From the NCBI GenBank assembly GCA_016946835.1, contig JACVTC010000017.1:516001-580000 (forward strand): DNA of 64,000 nucleotides, given 5' to 3'. Positions 45,315-62,818 of this stretch are shown here, piece by piece; position 1 is the first letter of the stretch; each line of letters opens with the position of its first letter. The position numbers and the translations under genes were made by a program. This stretch comes from Neocallimastix lanati (nom. inval.) (taxonomy: Eukaryota > Neocallimastigomycota > Neocallimastigomycetes > Neocallimastigales > Neocallimastigaceae). A model generated the notes under the pieces. The model had not been told where the DNA came from and searched no databases. It saw only the letters and a list, made by a program, of their open reading frames with translations.

Positions 45315-47498
45315 CTATTCTTCATCAATAGTTTCACTTAATAACTTTTTGAATTTTTCAATTAAAATCTTATTTTCTTCAACATTACCAACAGTTATTC
45401 TTAAACCTCCTTCACAACCATATTCATTACCACGGTAACGGACAACAACCTTTTCATTATTGGCCATACCCTTATAGATCTTATGAGCACGGTTACTACT
45501 TGGAACACCATTCTTATTTACTACTTGAACAAGAATAAAGTTACCATCGTTAGTACCAAGAATATCACCAACACCATCAAGAGATTTGAAGATTTCAATT
45601 AATTTAGTACGTTCAGCAATAATTTTTTTAGCATTTTCTTTCATTTTAGCAACACTTTCATCAGAAAGAGCCTTTCTAGCAATTAAAGAAGCTGGAGTTG
45701 ATACATTGTATGGAGCCTTAGTCTTGTTAATAATGGCAGCAATTTCTTCAGTAGTAATAGCAATACCACATCTAAAATTATTATTTATGAACAAAAAAAA
45801 AAAAAAAAAAAAAAAGAAAAAAAGAATAAAAAAATTAATATATATATTCATTTATTCATAATAATTGTTAATAATAAAATTATATGTTTATAAATTTCAA
45901 AATTTCAAATTAATTTTACTATTATTAAAAAATCTTTTTAATATAAAATATATATTAACATAATTATAACAATAAAATATTATATATATATATATATTTA
46001 TTTATTTTATTAACTAGTAATATTACTATCATTTATATTATTTATATTTATTTTATTATATATTATTGTTATTGCTATTATCAATATTATTTATTTTATA
46101 TAAACTATTTTAAACAAAAAATAAAATTATTTAAATTCAAATTTAAATAAAAATATATATAATAATAAAATTTATTTATTTATGTAACTTTTTTTTTTCT
46201 TTTTTTTAAAAAAAAAAAATTAATTTATATATAAATAAATAAATAAATAAATTGAAAGTTACCTAATACCGGCTAAACCGAAACTCTTAGATAAAGTTTG
46301 AGTAACAATTAAGTTTGGATACTTTTCAACCCATTTAGCAACACTACCCTTGTTTTCAGTTTCTTCAACGAAATCAATATAAGCTTCATCAACAACAACA
46401 ATACCCTTGAAATCTTCAAATTCTAAGATTGCACGAATATCATTTAAAGCGATAACTGAACCAGTTGGGTTACCTGGTGAACAAAGGATAACCATCTTAA
46501 TGGTTGGATCGTTTTTAAGAGTTTCCTTAACCTTTTTATTGTAAAATATATATATATATATATTTTTTGTTTTATTATTATTATTATTATTATTATTATC
46601 ATAAATAAATATGATTTATTTTAATAAAACAACATGATATAATTTAAATTTAGTGGAATTTTAAAAAATTTAAAATCAGTTTTTGAAATATTAATTTATA
46701 TAAATATTTTTTTGTGATATTGCGATTGAAAAGTATTATCATTTGTCAATAATATAAAATTAAATTAAAATTTATAATAATCAGATGGTTGAAAAATATT
46801 ATCATTTGTAAATATTAATAAAATTTAAAATAGTAATAATCAAATTCATTATTATAAATAATTTAATTTAAATATATACATATTATAAATAATAAATTTA
46901 GTTTTCTTAAAATTTTTAAATTTTCATTTTAATTATAAATATATTAAATATTATATATAATAATAATAAAAAAAAATAAAAATAAATATTTTTTTTTTAT
47001 GTATGTAAAAAAAATGATATTTACTTTTTCAACATCAAGTTGGAAATTTGGAAGTAATAATGGAACCTTAACAACTCCAAGATCGTTAGTTTGAGCACAA
47101 ACAGAGTACATACCGTAGGTTGGTGGAGTAATTAAAATTTTATCCTTTCCTGGAACACCAAAAACTCTCATAATAATATCAATACTTTCATCACTACCAA
47201 CACCAACAAACATTCCTTTTGGTGAAGATAAACCACGTAATTTTGCAAATAATGTTTTAAATTCTAATTGACGTGGATCTGGGTATCTTTCAATATGAGT
47301 ATCAGAGTCCATATCATTGGCACTTGGTTTTGGTAAAGAAATTTCACTATCATTAAAATTAACACAAGTACCGAAACTATTTTCATTGGCATCAATTAAA
47401 ATACCTTCCCAGTAATCATCACGAGCACATCTGTATGGGTCTAAAGCCCAAATATTTGGTCTAACAACATCTTTTAAATTAAAATTACTTGGAGCCAT
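45315..47498 (-). CDS. HIS5: Histidinol-phosphate aminotransferase
   Basis: PLP enzyme converting imidazole acetol-phosphate and glutamate to histidinol phosphate in histidine synthesis. Exons 47498-47025, 46531-46263 and 45771-45315 (minus strand) give 399 residues, close to the yeast enzyme; the introns (493 and 491 nt) are GT..AG. Class-II aminotransferase landmarks: DANENSFGT near 35-45, ERYPDPRQLEFK, VGVGSDESIDIIMRVF, PPTYGMY, CSPGNPTGSV around 175-184, DEAYIDF with the PLP-contacting Asp206 and Tyr209, and TLSKSFGLAGIRCG with the Schiff-base lysine at about 240. The C-terminal domain ends GGLRITVG and KFKKLLSETIDEE. The codon before each splice site and the reading phase match across junctions. 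It lies upstream of CDC16 in opposite orientation. Confidence 0.96.
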
Positions 47499-48029
47499 TT
47501 TGTTATTATTTTTATTATTTTTTTTTTTTTTATTAAAATACGTAAAGTATTAATAAAAAAAAAATTATTTTTTTTTTAATTATATTTTTTTATTATGAAA
47601 ATTTCTTTTTTTTTTATATATATATATTATATAATATATATTATTTAATATATATTATATATAATTAATTTTTAATACAGTTAGTATAAATTATTATAAA
47701 GTATTTAAATTTTTAATTATAACAAAAAAAAAAAAAAAGATAGGGTGGTGTTAATATATTTATATTGAAATCTAATAAATTCTAATATATATTAAATTTA
47801 AACAAAATGCATTCAATTTGATCTATAATCTTCAATACTAAATCAAAAAAAAAAAAAAAAAAAAAAAATAATCAATAAAAGATCTAATAATTTATTATAC
47901 ACTTATGTATACATTATTTACGTATACAATTTATAAAAAGAATTATAATAAATAATAAATAATAATAATAAATAATAACAATTCTAAGGTTTTTTTAATT
48001 ATTAATATTTTTATTCATAACATCTTTTA

Positions 48030-48065
<36 letters not shown>

Positions 48066-48479
48066 CATTAAATTTAATAAATATTTCTTAATTATTATTA
48101 TTATCATTAAAATCATTTAATTTATATTTAATTACATTATTATTAATATCGTTTAATAAATATTTCAAGGTATTTTAAAATTATTTCAATATTATTATTA
48201 AATATTATTATTTTCTTTTTTCTGTTGAAATAATACCTTTTTATTTTTTTTTATAGTCGCAATTATTGCGAACTTTAAACTTTATTTTTGAAGATAACTT
48301 TTTATTTCAAGTTCCTATTTTAAATATTATTATGTTCAAATTGACCATATAATATTTTTTTTTTTTATTATTTGTATGCTTTTATTTATAAAAAAAAAAA
48401 AATTCATGTAATTAATAAAAGAATAAATAAAGTGTATAAATAAATACAGAAAAAAGTTCCTTTACAACAAACTCATCTC
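47499..48479. other. AT-rich spacer upstream of HIS5
   Basis: No gene seen. At 48258-48275 lies TCGCAATTATTGCGAACTTT, the reverse-orientation relative of 18035-18052. I found no clear Gcn4-type TGACTCA site upstream of HIS5. Confidence 0.6.
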
Positions 48480-49275
48480 CAGATTATAAGATTGAGTTTA
48501 AAAGGAATTTTTATTCAGGATTAGGGTTTAAATTGACTTTCTGAAAGCAATTATGGTCTTCCCCTTCAGAGGCATTGGTCCTATTAGCTTGTCTTACTAC
48601 ATTTTCAGCGTTGACGCTCCTGATTAGTTTGTGCTTATACCGTCGGAATAGCAACCCTTGTCGAGTACAAGCCCTAAGCATAATTTCTGTAAAGAAAGAC
48701 GCAGATCGCACCAAGAATGGAGTTTTAGAATAATCACCAGAAATGATTTGGTTCTTAAACAAAAAACGTCCCCATTCCTTTTTTATAATTTAAATCAATA
48801 ATGTCTGCATTACTTCTACCAAAGATGCTATATAATCCGTACCACGTCACATATATATTTACACACTCATTATTCAGATAATTATTTAAATTAATGCTAT
48901 TTTCACCAATTGAACTATTAGTAACGATACTATCATTTTCACTATCACTAATATTAATATTCCTATTTTCACTATCACTAATTCTACTATTATTAACTAT
49001 ATTCTTTCTATTGTTATTATCATTAATATTATATACTTCATTACTACTATTAGAATCAGTACTTGACTCTACATTGTCATATCTGTGACAACGGTGTTTA
49101 TATTACCATTTGATATTGAACAATATTTGCTAATTACAAACAATTTTTATAGTGTTTTTCAAAATTCATGGAAAAGATAGCAATTAGAAAATCAATATTC
49201 CAATTGAGGATTACTATTTTTTTTTTTTTCTATAACAACAAGAACACCTTTCTGGACAAACTTCTTCTATCATAT
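48480..49275 (-). pseudogene. LINE 3'-end remnant, copy 3
   Basis: Read on the minus strand, the order is: a zinc-knuckle-like EVCPERCSCCY ... EYWFSNC around 49180-49265 with a TGA inside; an Asn/Ser/Asp-rich linker (about 49090-48890); then NECVNIYVTWYGLYSIFGRS, a one-base shift in a poly(A), WGRFLFKNQ, KTPFLVRSASFFTEIMLRAC, TRQGLLFRRYKHKLIRSV, and TAA at 48513-48511. The motif order parallels the 20.7-21.8 kb copy, and the DNA closely matches 2876-3240. It is inactive. Confidence 0.6.
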
Positions 49276-49985
49276 TAGTTTATAATTTTTTTTTTTTTTT
49301 TTTTTTTTTTGATAGAATTTTATCTAATTTATATGCTAAAATTTTACTTTCTTTATCATCTCATGCATGACATCTACAACGTAATATATTTCATAGGAAT
49401 AAAGTACTTTTCTAACTTTATTATTCATCCTCAAAACTCATACCTATTAAAAACCAAATAAGACTAAATTATGAAATTTTAAAAAAAAAAATAAAATAAA
49501 AATAGAAATAAAAATAAATATAAAAATAAAAATAAAAATAAAAATAAAAATAAAAATAAAAATAAAAATAAAAATAAAAATAAAAATAAAAATAAAAATA
49601 AAAATAAAAATAAAAATAAAAATAAAAATAAAAATAAAAATAATACATATATTTATAACAAAATATTTGAAAATTTTTTAAAAATATATACCCTTAATAT
49701 TGCGGAACATAATTATATATATATGTTATTAAACTTATATCTCTTAATCTTAAACATTAACTATTATAATTTTTATGATAATTTACTAAAAATCAAATTA
49801 AAAATTTCTATTTTGAATTAAAAATAAAAAGATTAAAAAAACTTTTATTTTATTAATATTTTATTTATTTATTTATTTTTTTTTATACTTATATACATAT
49901 AATGGATAGTAATTAAAATATATAATTTATTATTTTATGACTTTTTTTTTATTTATCTAATTCCATTATTATTTCTTTTACTATC

Positions 49986-50016
<31 letters not shown>

Positions 50017-50269
50017 ATTTAAAAAAAAAAAAATTATTAGAAATTGTATATTATTAAAATGATGCTATTTTAAATATGTTTTGATTTAAATGATGACTAA
50101 ATTTTATTAATGGATTATATTTTCTTTACTTCTAATTAAATAATTTTGATTGAATAACATTTATCAAAAAACTAGAATCATTTTTTTTCTAATTTTTCAA
50201 TAATAGATTTTTTTCTTTTTATTTATTAACTTTGGATAATTAATTAAAAATTCCTTTTTTTTTTTTTGC
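49276..50269. other. AT-rich spacer with (AAAAAT)n
   Basis: 3' flank of ADE13. Holds a hexanucleotide AAAAAT array at about 49494-49641 and homopolymers; no gene was recognised. Confidence 0.65.
49494..49641. repeat. (AAAAAT)n microsatellite
   Basis: About 24 near-perfect hexamer units. Confidence 0.9.
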
Positions 50270-51715
50270 TTAAACATTAACTTCTTCTTGATGAGCATTC
50301 TTTAAGGCATCAGCGTATTCATCCAAAATTGGTTGAACTTCATTCTTCATAAAGTTTTCAACTTGTTGAGGAGCACGACCAATAAAAGTAGTTGGATCTA
50401 ATAAAGAATCTAATTGACCAATAATTGGTTGGAAGTATTCATTCTTCTTAAGACGTTCAATTAAATCGTTTTCCTTACCTTCAACCTTAACCATTCTAGC
50501 GGCTTCTTGACTCATAACACGAATTTCTTCGTGACAGACTTGACGGTCACCACCAGCCTTAACACGAGCCATAATGAAGTTTTCAGTAGCCATGAATGGA
50601 AGTTCTTGCTTGATACGACGTTCAATGGACTTTGGATAAACAACTAAACCATCGAAAATGTTTTGTAAGAGAGTAAGAACAACATCAGTGGTAAGGAAAG
50701 CTTCTGGAATAGAAATACGACGGTTAGCACTATCATCAAGAGTACGTTCTAACCATTGAACAGAAGCAGTTTGGTGGGCATCAGTTAAAAGAGCCATAAG
50801 GTGACGAGCTAAACTACAAACACGTTCACAACGCATTGGGTTTCTCTTGTAAGCCATAGCAGAAGAACCAATTTGATCCTTTTCAAATGGTTCTTCAATT
50901 TCCTTTAAGTGAGCTAATAAACGAATATCAGTAGCAATCTTGTGAGCAGTAGCACCGAAGGAAGCTAAGACACTAAGAACATCTAAATCAACCTTTCTGG
51001 AGTAAGTTTGACCAGTAACAGCGTAAGACTTATCAAAACCAGATAACTTGGTAACAAGAGCATCAAGTTGTTCAATCTTATCATGATCTCTGTTGAATAA
51101 AGTCATAAAAGAGGCTTGAGTACCAGTAGTACCCTTGACACCTCTGAAACGAATATCACCTCTGGCACGAGTGAAGTTTCTTAAATCGAAAATAAGTTCT
51201 TGAAGCCATAAACAGGCACGCTTACCAACAGTAGTTAATTGGGCTGGTTGGAAGTGAGTGAAACCAAGAGTTGGAAGATCCTTGTACTTAACAGCAAAGT
51301 CAGATAACTTCTTAATACAACTGACTAACTTTGGAATAACAATATCTAAAGCATCACGCATGTTAATTAATTCAGAATTATCAGTAACATAGCAAGAAGT
51401 AGCACCTAAGTGAATAATACCAGCAGCAGCTGGAGCAACTAAACCGAAGGTATGAACATGAGCCATAACATCATGACGTCTACGCTTTTCTTCAGCGGCA
51501 GCAACTTCATAGTCAATGTTGTGAACATTAGCCTTCATTTGTTCAATAGCTTCATCAGTAATATCAGTAATACCTAATTGTTTTTCAGCAATGGCAAGAT
51601 TGATCCAAAGTTGTCTCCATGTACTGAACTTCTTATCATCAGAGAAGTTGTATGCCATTTCCTTAGAGGCATATCTGTTAGTTAATGGACTAGCGTACTT
51701 AGAGTGATCAGTCAT
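50270..51715 (-). CDS. ADE13: Adenylosuccinate lyase
   Basis: Fumarase/aspartase-superfamily enzyme acting twice in purine synthesis: SAICAR to AICAR, and adenylosuccinate to AMP, releasing fumarate each time. A single uninterrupted frame of 481 residues matches the yeast length (482). It opens [14 protein letters not shown] and keeps AHVHTFG and [12 protein letters not shown] in the first catalytic region. [18 protein letters not shown] carries a catalytic histidine near 155, and [12 protein letters not shown] follows. The flexible-loop signature [15 protein letters not shown] near 277-290 carries the catalytic serine. The C-terminal helical domain ends without a tail. The GC content and codon choice are the least AT-biased of the window, which suggests high expression. 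The ATG at 51715-51713 is the only start that gives the family N-terminus. Confidence 0.98.
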   Translation of the reverse strand: MTDHSKYASPLTNRYASKEMAYNFSDDKKFSTWRQLWINLAIAEKQLGITDITDEAIEQMKANVHNIDYEVAAAEEKRRRHDVMAHVHTFGLVAPAAAGIIHLGATSCYVTDNSELINMRDALDIVIPKLVSCIKKLSDFAVKYKDLPTLGFTHFQPAQLTTVGKRACLWLQELIFDLRNFTRARGDIRFRGVKGTTGTQASFMTLFNRDHDKIEQLDALVTKLSGFDKSYAVTGQTYSRKVDLDVLSVLASFGATAHKIATDIRLLAHLKEIEEPFEKDQIGSSAMAYKRNPMRCERVCSLARHLMALLTDAHQTASVQWLERTLDDSANRRISIPEAFLTTDVVLTLLQNIFDGLVVYPKSIERRIKQELPFMATENFIMARVKAGGDRQVCHEEIRVMSQEAARMVKVEGKENDLIERLKKNEYFQPIIGQLDSLLDPTTFIGRAPQQVENFMKNEVQPILDEYADALKNAHQEEVNV

Positions 51716-53036
51716 CTATTTATTTGAAAGATTATTATTATAGTTTTTTTTTTTTTTAAAAAAAAAAAAATTATTTTGATTTAAAAATAAAAAAAATAAT
51801 ATATTTCATTCATTTTAAATATTTATTTTCATTTGAAATTTATTTTATTCAATTTTAATTTTCATTTTTTGGTTGTATTCGAAAAAAACATGTAATATTA
51901 AAAATATATTATAAATAATAATAAAAAAATATATTTATATATATTGTTAATAATTTAATATTTAAATATCAATTTTAAAAAAAATAAATATAAATAATTT
52001 TTTAATTGTTTATATTGTCCAAAATTTTAACATTAATAATATTTTTTATGTATATAATACATAGCAATATTGTATTATTATATATTATATGCTTTCTAAA
52101 TTTAAATTATAAATACACATTTATTTCTATAAATAATCATTATTTTATATATAAATTACCTTTACTTCTTAACTATATATTAAGTTCTAATAAATAAAAA
52201 AAAATAGCTTTAAAGTGTGGTATTAAAAAATTAATACTATCTTACTCTTTTTATATTTTTTAAAATAATTTTTTTATATTAGTTTTCTACTGTACATTCA
52301 ATATATATGATTTTTTTTATTTAAATTTTGATTTGTTAAAATTTTTATTTCAGTATAATATGATATATAATAATTTCAATTAAAGTATATATTATTTAAT
52401 TGAAATTTTAAAAAAAAAAAAGATTTTTTTTAAAAAAAAAAAAAAAAAAAAGATTAATCTAGCCAATAAGATTATAGATAAATGTTAAATGTATCAAATT
52501 TTATATATATGATTAAATTTTTTTTTTTTATTTTCGAGTTGTCATTAATCCCTTATACAATTATTAAAAAAAAAAAAAGAAAAATAAAAAAGTTCAATAT
52601 TACTGGTTAGGGCATTGATATTATAAAACTTTTAAACTTTATATATCATAATCGACTTTTATTTTTATTTTTATTTTTTTTAATTAAAATAAATGGTTAA
52701 TAGAACTTTTTTATTACCTTTTCAAAGAAAAATTGTATATAATCATTGTCATAAGTTTGGATAAAATTTTATATAAATATCATATATTGTCATATAAATT
52801 TATAATAAACATTAAAATATCCATTTTAAATTAGATTAAAAGTTTTAATTTTTTTTTTTTTTTAATTATTTATGCTTGACAATAAATTAAATTATTATTA
52901 TATTATAATTTAAAATATTAAAAAATTAATATTACTTTTTATAATTAAATATTAATAATATTTTATTTATTTTATTTGTTTATTTATTTAATTTATTTAT
53001 TGATTTATTTATTAACTTATTTCATTTATTTATTAA

Positions 53037-53092
<56 letters not shown>

Positions 53093-54180
53093 CAACTAAA
53101 GAATTAAATAATTTTAAACTATTTTATATATCTTATTAAGCGGTTTAATAAATTTTAAAATATTCTATTTTATTACAAAATTAAAATAGAATATGTAGCT
53201 TTAAGGGAATTATATATATTTGACAAATATTAAATTTTTTAATACTTTTTTATTTTTTTTTTTTTTATTTTTTTTTTCTTAAAATATATATATATATTTT
53301 AAATGTTATTTTAATCTTGGTTTTTATTAATTATTACAACTTACATAATATAGATTTTTAAACTATAATAAATAAATAAATAAATATATATATATATATT
53401 AAATTTTTTTTTTTTTTAAATCTATATTAATCTTTTTTTTCATCTTTATTACTATATGATTTATTTTATATATTTGTCTATATATTTCTATATAATTATT
53501 TTGTGCCATTGTAAAAAAATTATCTTATTTCAAATTAAAAAAAATTTTGTTTCAAGCTATGTTTTTTATATAATATTTATTCAAAGTATACATCGACAAA
53601 TTACACCAAGTAATGTACTTTTATTATAATAAACAATTATTTCCAAATATTACAAAATGACTATAAAATATAACGCACAATTTAAAATTTTAAATTTTAT
53701 TTTATAAAATCTAATTACTTAAATTATATTTTAAATAACGTAAATAATTAATTATATAATAGCTTAAATGAATTAGCAAATATGAAAGTGGAAATATTAT
53801 AAATTAAAAATTTTTATTTTTATTTTCATTATTAATTTTATTGTTTTTATTATATATTATGTACAATTTGTAATTGAATATTCTATATTATATGTTTCTA
53901 TATCAAATATATTCATTATTATAATTTATATACTAAATAAGTCCAAAACAAATAATCAAGCTTTATTATTATTATTATTATTTTATTTTATATGATTTAT
54001 ATTAAATTTGTGTTCCTTTCCTATTTGTTTTTGATATTTTATACAAGAAATAAAAACGAAAACAATATTTTTTATATTTTTTTCATTTTTTATTATTATT
54101 ATTATTTTTTTAAAGTAAATAATAGAATAAAAAAAAAAAAAAAAAAAAAAGAAAAAATTACTTTTTTTTTATGTAATGAA
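51716..54180. other. AT-rich spacer, no gene seen
   Basis: Contains (ATT)n at 53040-53090 and many homopolymers; no coding region was recognised before the ankyrin remnant. Confidence 0.6.
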
Positions 54181-54184
54181 AAAC

Positions 54185-55126
54185 ATTATAAATGTAAAAT
54201 TAGAAGGACAAGGAAAACACCATTATTCCATACATGTAATAAAAATTAATTGTAGTACAGCAATATGCAATGTCAATAAAAGAAAATTATGGTAGACAAC
54301 ATCATTATTCGAGGTATGTTATAATTAAGATTAAGAATTAGCAAAATATTTTTATTGAACTTGAAGCCGATATCAATATAGAAGCTAGTGATGGAAGCAC
54401 ACCATTATTTTCTGTACATTATTAAAAAAATAGAAATTTAGCAAAAATATTTTGTTGAACTTGGATCCTATTTTAATAATTGTATAACACCATTGTTCTA
54501 TACATATAAACATTGAATCAAGTTATATCCTGATTATTAGTCCGTGGGCTAGCATACATACGGTTCCTGGATCGGTCCTGCCCTTTGATCGGTTACGTTT
54601 TCTTTGAAAAGGTTTTTACAGAATATTGTGATTAGCGTTACAGATAAGTATTTCCTCTCTCCTTATATATATATTATTTTTAATCTCCTAAGTAATATAG
54701 ATAAGATACTGTACTATCTGTAAGCCCGAGAGGTTTGCGCAAGTATTGTCATTTAATATATTTATTAATATATTTATGAGGTAATTCCTATGATATGGAT
54801 ACATTCATGTGTAGATAAATTCTAAAAAAACAATCTTTCTGCCTCAAATGTAATTTCCAAGTGAGCTAGTACATATTTTTATTGAGTTAGGCTATATTGT
54901 CCACGCCTCGAAGGGGAGTTAGGAACTGGAGAGGTACTCCGAGGAAAAAACATACTAGAAAATTCTCAGCAATTATATGCATGTCCGAGCTCCAATATTG
55001 AACACTCAGTAAGGCCGTCAAGCAGGGATGATATCCGCCTATGTGAAAGCATACCGAAATGTTGTGACTACCTTAATATTTCCATACCTTGAGGAGATCT
55101 AAATGGTGGTACATGCTGGAAGAAAA

Positions 55127-55158
<32 letters not shown>

Positions 55159-55710
55159 GTAAAAATGGAAATATAGTTAAATATATAATTGAACTTGAAA
55201 CAAAATATCAATAATGAAAATAATAAGAGGATAGAACGCCCATATTTGAGGCATATTACAATGAAAATGATAGTATAGAGGAAAATCCAGTAGATCATAG
55301 GGAGTCAATCGGTAAAGAAACAATTGATAATACAACATCCTTATTTGACGTATGAAAAAAGTAGAAATAGATATTTGGTGAAATATTTAGTAGAACTTAG
55401 AGTTAATAATATCCATGAAGGAGTGAGTGATGGTACGGCACTGTTATTCTCTTCATAAAGAAGTAACAATGATATATTTAGTAAGACATATAGTGGAACA
55501 AAGAACAGATATTAATAAAGAAGCAATAAATAGGACAACCCAATTATTATTAACATATAAAAATTGGAAATGAAACTATAGTAAAATATTTTAGAAAATA
55601 TGAAGCAAATATTCTTGGAGAAAATCGAAAGAGGGGTAAAACACAATTATTTATTGTTTGTGAAAGTGGAAATAAGAAAATAGTAAAATATTTAATTAGA
55701 TATTTCATTT
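54185..55710 (+). pseudogene. Decayed ankyrin-repeat gene, split by retroposon E2
   Basis: Fragments of ankyrin repeats appear in shifting plus-strand frames. Before the insertion: KTPLFHTCNKN (near 54213), TSLFEVCYN, IELEADINIEASDGSTPLF (near 54355-54410) and TPLFYTYK (near 54488-54510). After it: NGNIVKYIIELE (near 55165-55200), RTPIFEAYYNEN, and finally GNETIVKYFRKYEANILGEN and KTQLFIVCESGNKKIVKYLI (near 55565-55705). The TPLF, GN..IVKYL and E.GADIN-like rhythm is that of ankyrin repeats. Numerous stops and shifts show the gene is dead. Its host function is unknown. Confidence 0.75.
54541..55135 (+). mobile_element. Retroposon E2, relative of E1
   Basis: A GC-richer block ending in 13 A residues. 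It shares with E1 the start TTCCTGG(A/T)TCG then CCTGCCCT or CCCGCCCT, GTTACG/GTAACG followed by a T run, TAAGTATT, and about 70 bases later TGTAAGCCCGAGAGG (E1: TGCAGGCCTGAGAGG). Near the 3' end both have AGCAGGGA followed by a hairpin-forming stretch (E2: CCTATGTGAAAGCATA). It interrupts the ankyrin remnant between TPLFYTYK and NGNIVKY. The 5' limit is uncertain: homology to E1 starts near 54565, but the GC-rich block begins near 54541. Confidence 0.6.
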
Positions 55711-60010
<4,300 letters not shown>

Positions 60011-61090
60011 ATGTTTAATAAAATTAATAATATTAATACATACAGGAATTGCTTATATAATTTAAATACTATTGATATAATAAGTGTATTTCCAAAAAGA
60101 AAAATAATTAATAGTAATTTGTCAAAATCTAATCAAATTCCTTTAACAACATTAAGTACAAATTTTAAAAATCAAACTAGTAATTTAAACCAACCTTTAA
60201 AGTCAAACTTAAATAATAAAATAATATCACAAGAAAACGAAAACATTTCAAATAGTTTTCATACTTTAAGTAGTAATTCAAAAGTATTTCGTATAAACAA
60301 TATATCTTTTGAACCTTCTGTTGAAATTGTTCAATTAGAAAATCAATATAATACAATGATTGAAAAAACAACACAAAGTTTAGAAGAAGAATTACAATCA
60401 GTAGATCTTAATGAAGATTTCGAAAGTAATTTCATTGAAAATGAAGATATTTCATTAGTAGATAATAAAAAAGATGTTGATGTAATTACTGAAAGTGATA
60501 ATGATTCAGATGATGCGAAAACTAAAATTAATGAAGGTATATAATTTTATTCTATTTTATATATTCTATATATTAAAATTAAATGTTGAGGATATATATT
60601 GATTAAATATAATTATAGATATTTCAAATGAATTAGATCATACTGATGAGGATAGTGAATTAAGTTCTTTTGGTATGTTTTAATATTAATAATTTAATAT
60701 AAATATTATAATTTAGTATTTTTTAAATATAAATATTAATTTAAATTATAAAATCTTTTTATTTAATTATTATTATTATTTATTTTTGTATTATATATAA
60801 AACAATAGATGAATTGGATATTTTAGGTGATGATAATTTTGATAAGAAAGATAACATCAATGATAATTTATTTGTGGTTAAAATGAAGCTTCAAGAAGCA
60901 GAAAAAACTGATTCTGATGCTACTGTTATTTCTTCACCAAGTATTTCTCATAGTGATGATTCTTTAATAGGAGATATAGATAATAACGGAAATAATCAAT
61001 TTAAAATTTTGTAAATGTTTTATTAATATATGTATATAAATATAATATTTTTTTTTTTTTATTTTTAATTAATAATAATAATAATAAAAC

Positions 61091-61121
<31 letters not shown>

Positions 61122-62572
61122 AAACTATTTAAAATTTTTATTTATTCATTTTTATTTTTATTTATTTTTATAATAGATATTCCTGTTCAAATGAACCTAA
61201 GAATTATCGTACAACTGGCTTACCGGCTATTTGTAAAAAAGATTGTGGTGAAGATGCCTATTTTGAATTAGATCAAAACAATTTTATGGTTTTTGGTATT
61301 GCAGATGGTGTTGGTGGTTGGAATAAATCTGGTGTAGATCCAAGTCTTTTTGCATGGGATTTAATGAACTCTTGTAAAGAAGCATCTCAATATTTAAATG
61401 ATTGGCCAGATCCAAAAACAGTATTAATTGATGGTTATGATACTGTTGTGAGAAAAAAAGAAGTAAAAGCTGGAAGTTCTACAGCATGCATTTTAACTTT
61501 AGATAAGGTAAAAATAATTAAATATAAATAAATAATTTATATTATTATCTAATAATATATCATTAGTTATATAATTATTTAAATGTAAAAATAATTATAA
61601 ATAATAAATAGATAAATTTTAAATAGATCAATTATAAATAATATATAGATAAATAATATTATAAATAATAAATGATAAATACTAATTAATAATAATATAT
61701 TATAATAAAAATAAATATTTATAAATAAAGATATCTGGTATTGTTTATAGTACTAATTTAGGAGACTCAGGTTTTATTGTAATAAGAGATAATAAAGTTA
61801 TTTTCAAAACTCAAGAACAACAACATTACTTTAATGCTCCATATCAATTATCTATAATTCCAGATACAACAATTGCTTACTTACAAAATACTCCACATGA
61901 TGCTTATGATGATCAATTTACAGCAGAAGAAGGTGATGTCATTGTATTAGGTACAGATGGTCTTTGGGATAATATGTATAATGAAGATATAATAAAAATA
62001 TTAAAAGATGATATAAATAACATTAAAGAATGTAAAGCTGAAGTTAAAAATAGAGAAGAATATTTAGAATGGGAAAAAAATACCAATGAAGTACTTTCTG
62101 GACTTTCCTTCCAATTAACTCAACAAGCTAAAAAATATTCTCAAGATTGGTATCGTGAAAGTCCATTTTCTAAGAAATTTGTTAGTACAGGTCAATACTA
62201 TTCGGGAGGGTAAATATTTTCTAAAATATTAATATATATTTTTTAATTTTTTTAATTTTTTTTTTTTTTTTTTTTTTTTAAATATTTTAAATGAATAAAC
62301 GAATATTTTAAAATAAAAATAATATAAAATAAAAATATAAAGATATATACCAATATATGAGGAATATATTTTATTTTTATTTTTATTTATGATTTTTTTT
62401 TTCTAATTTTTATACATTAAAAAAGATTTTACTAATGCATATATTATTTTATTTATTAATATTATTATTATTATTTTAAATTAATTTTAATTCAAATTCA
62501 AATAGAAAAATTGATGATATTACAATAATACTTATGTATGTCACATATGATAGATATTCTTCATCCAAATAA
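60011..62572 (+). CDS. PTC7: PP2C-type protein phosphatase, PTC7-like
   Basis: Metal-dependent Ser/Thr phosphatase; yeast Ptc7 and human PPTC7 are mitochondrial. Six exons close in frame to 552 residues: 60011-60536, 60619-60672, 60809-61010, 61177-61507, 61731-62209, 62506-62572; all introns are GT..AG. The catalytic domain begins near residue 262 and carries KKDCGEDAYFE, MVFGIADGVGGWNKSGVDPS around 298-317 (Asp304/Gly305 bind metal), KAGSSTACILTL, YSTNLGDSGF, GDVIVLGTDGLWDN near 444-452 and GGKIDDITII near 530-539, the PTC7 order of motifs. The first 260 residues are a low-complexity extension, starting basic (MFNKINNINTYRNCLYNL, possibly an organelle-targeting segment, which here would mean the hydrogenosome) and then strongly acidic and Ser-rich. 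The family is normally about 300-350 residues, so the extension is unusual. Confidence 0.94.
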
Positions 62573-62775
62573 TTTTTTTTTTGTTATATATATATATATA
62601 AAACAAATCCCCCGCTTTTTTGATTTCTTTCATAAATTAATATTATCTTTTTCCTTTCTTTTTTTTTTTTTTTTGTTTTGTTATATTTCTCTCTTAAAAA
62701 TTAAATTATTATTATTATTATTTTATAATGAAATTTATCTATAATGATAATGGAACATAAAATAAAATAAAATAA

Positions 62776-62818
<43 letters not shown>

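Noticed and set aside
45315-51715. HIS5 and ADE13 as a functional cluster linked by AICAR metabolism
   Set aside because: They are about 2.8 kb apart with a LINE remnant between them, and nothing in the sequence shows shared regulation; neighbourhood is probably chance.
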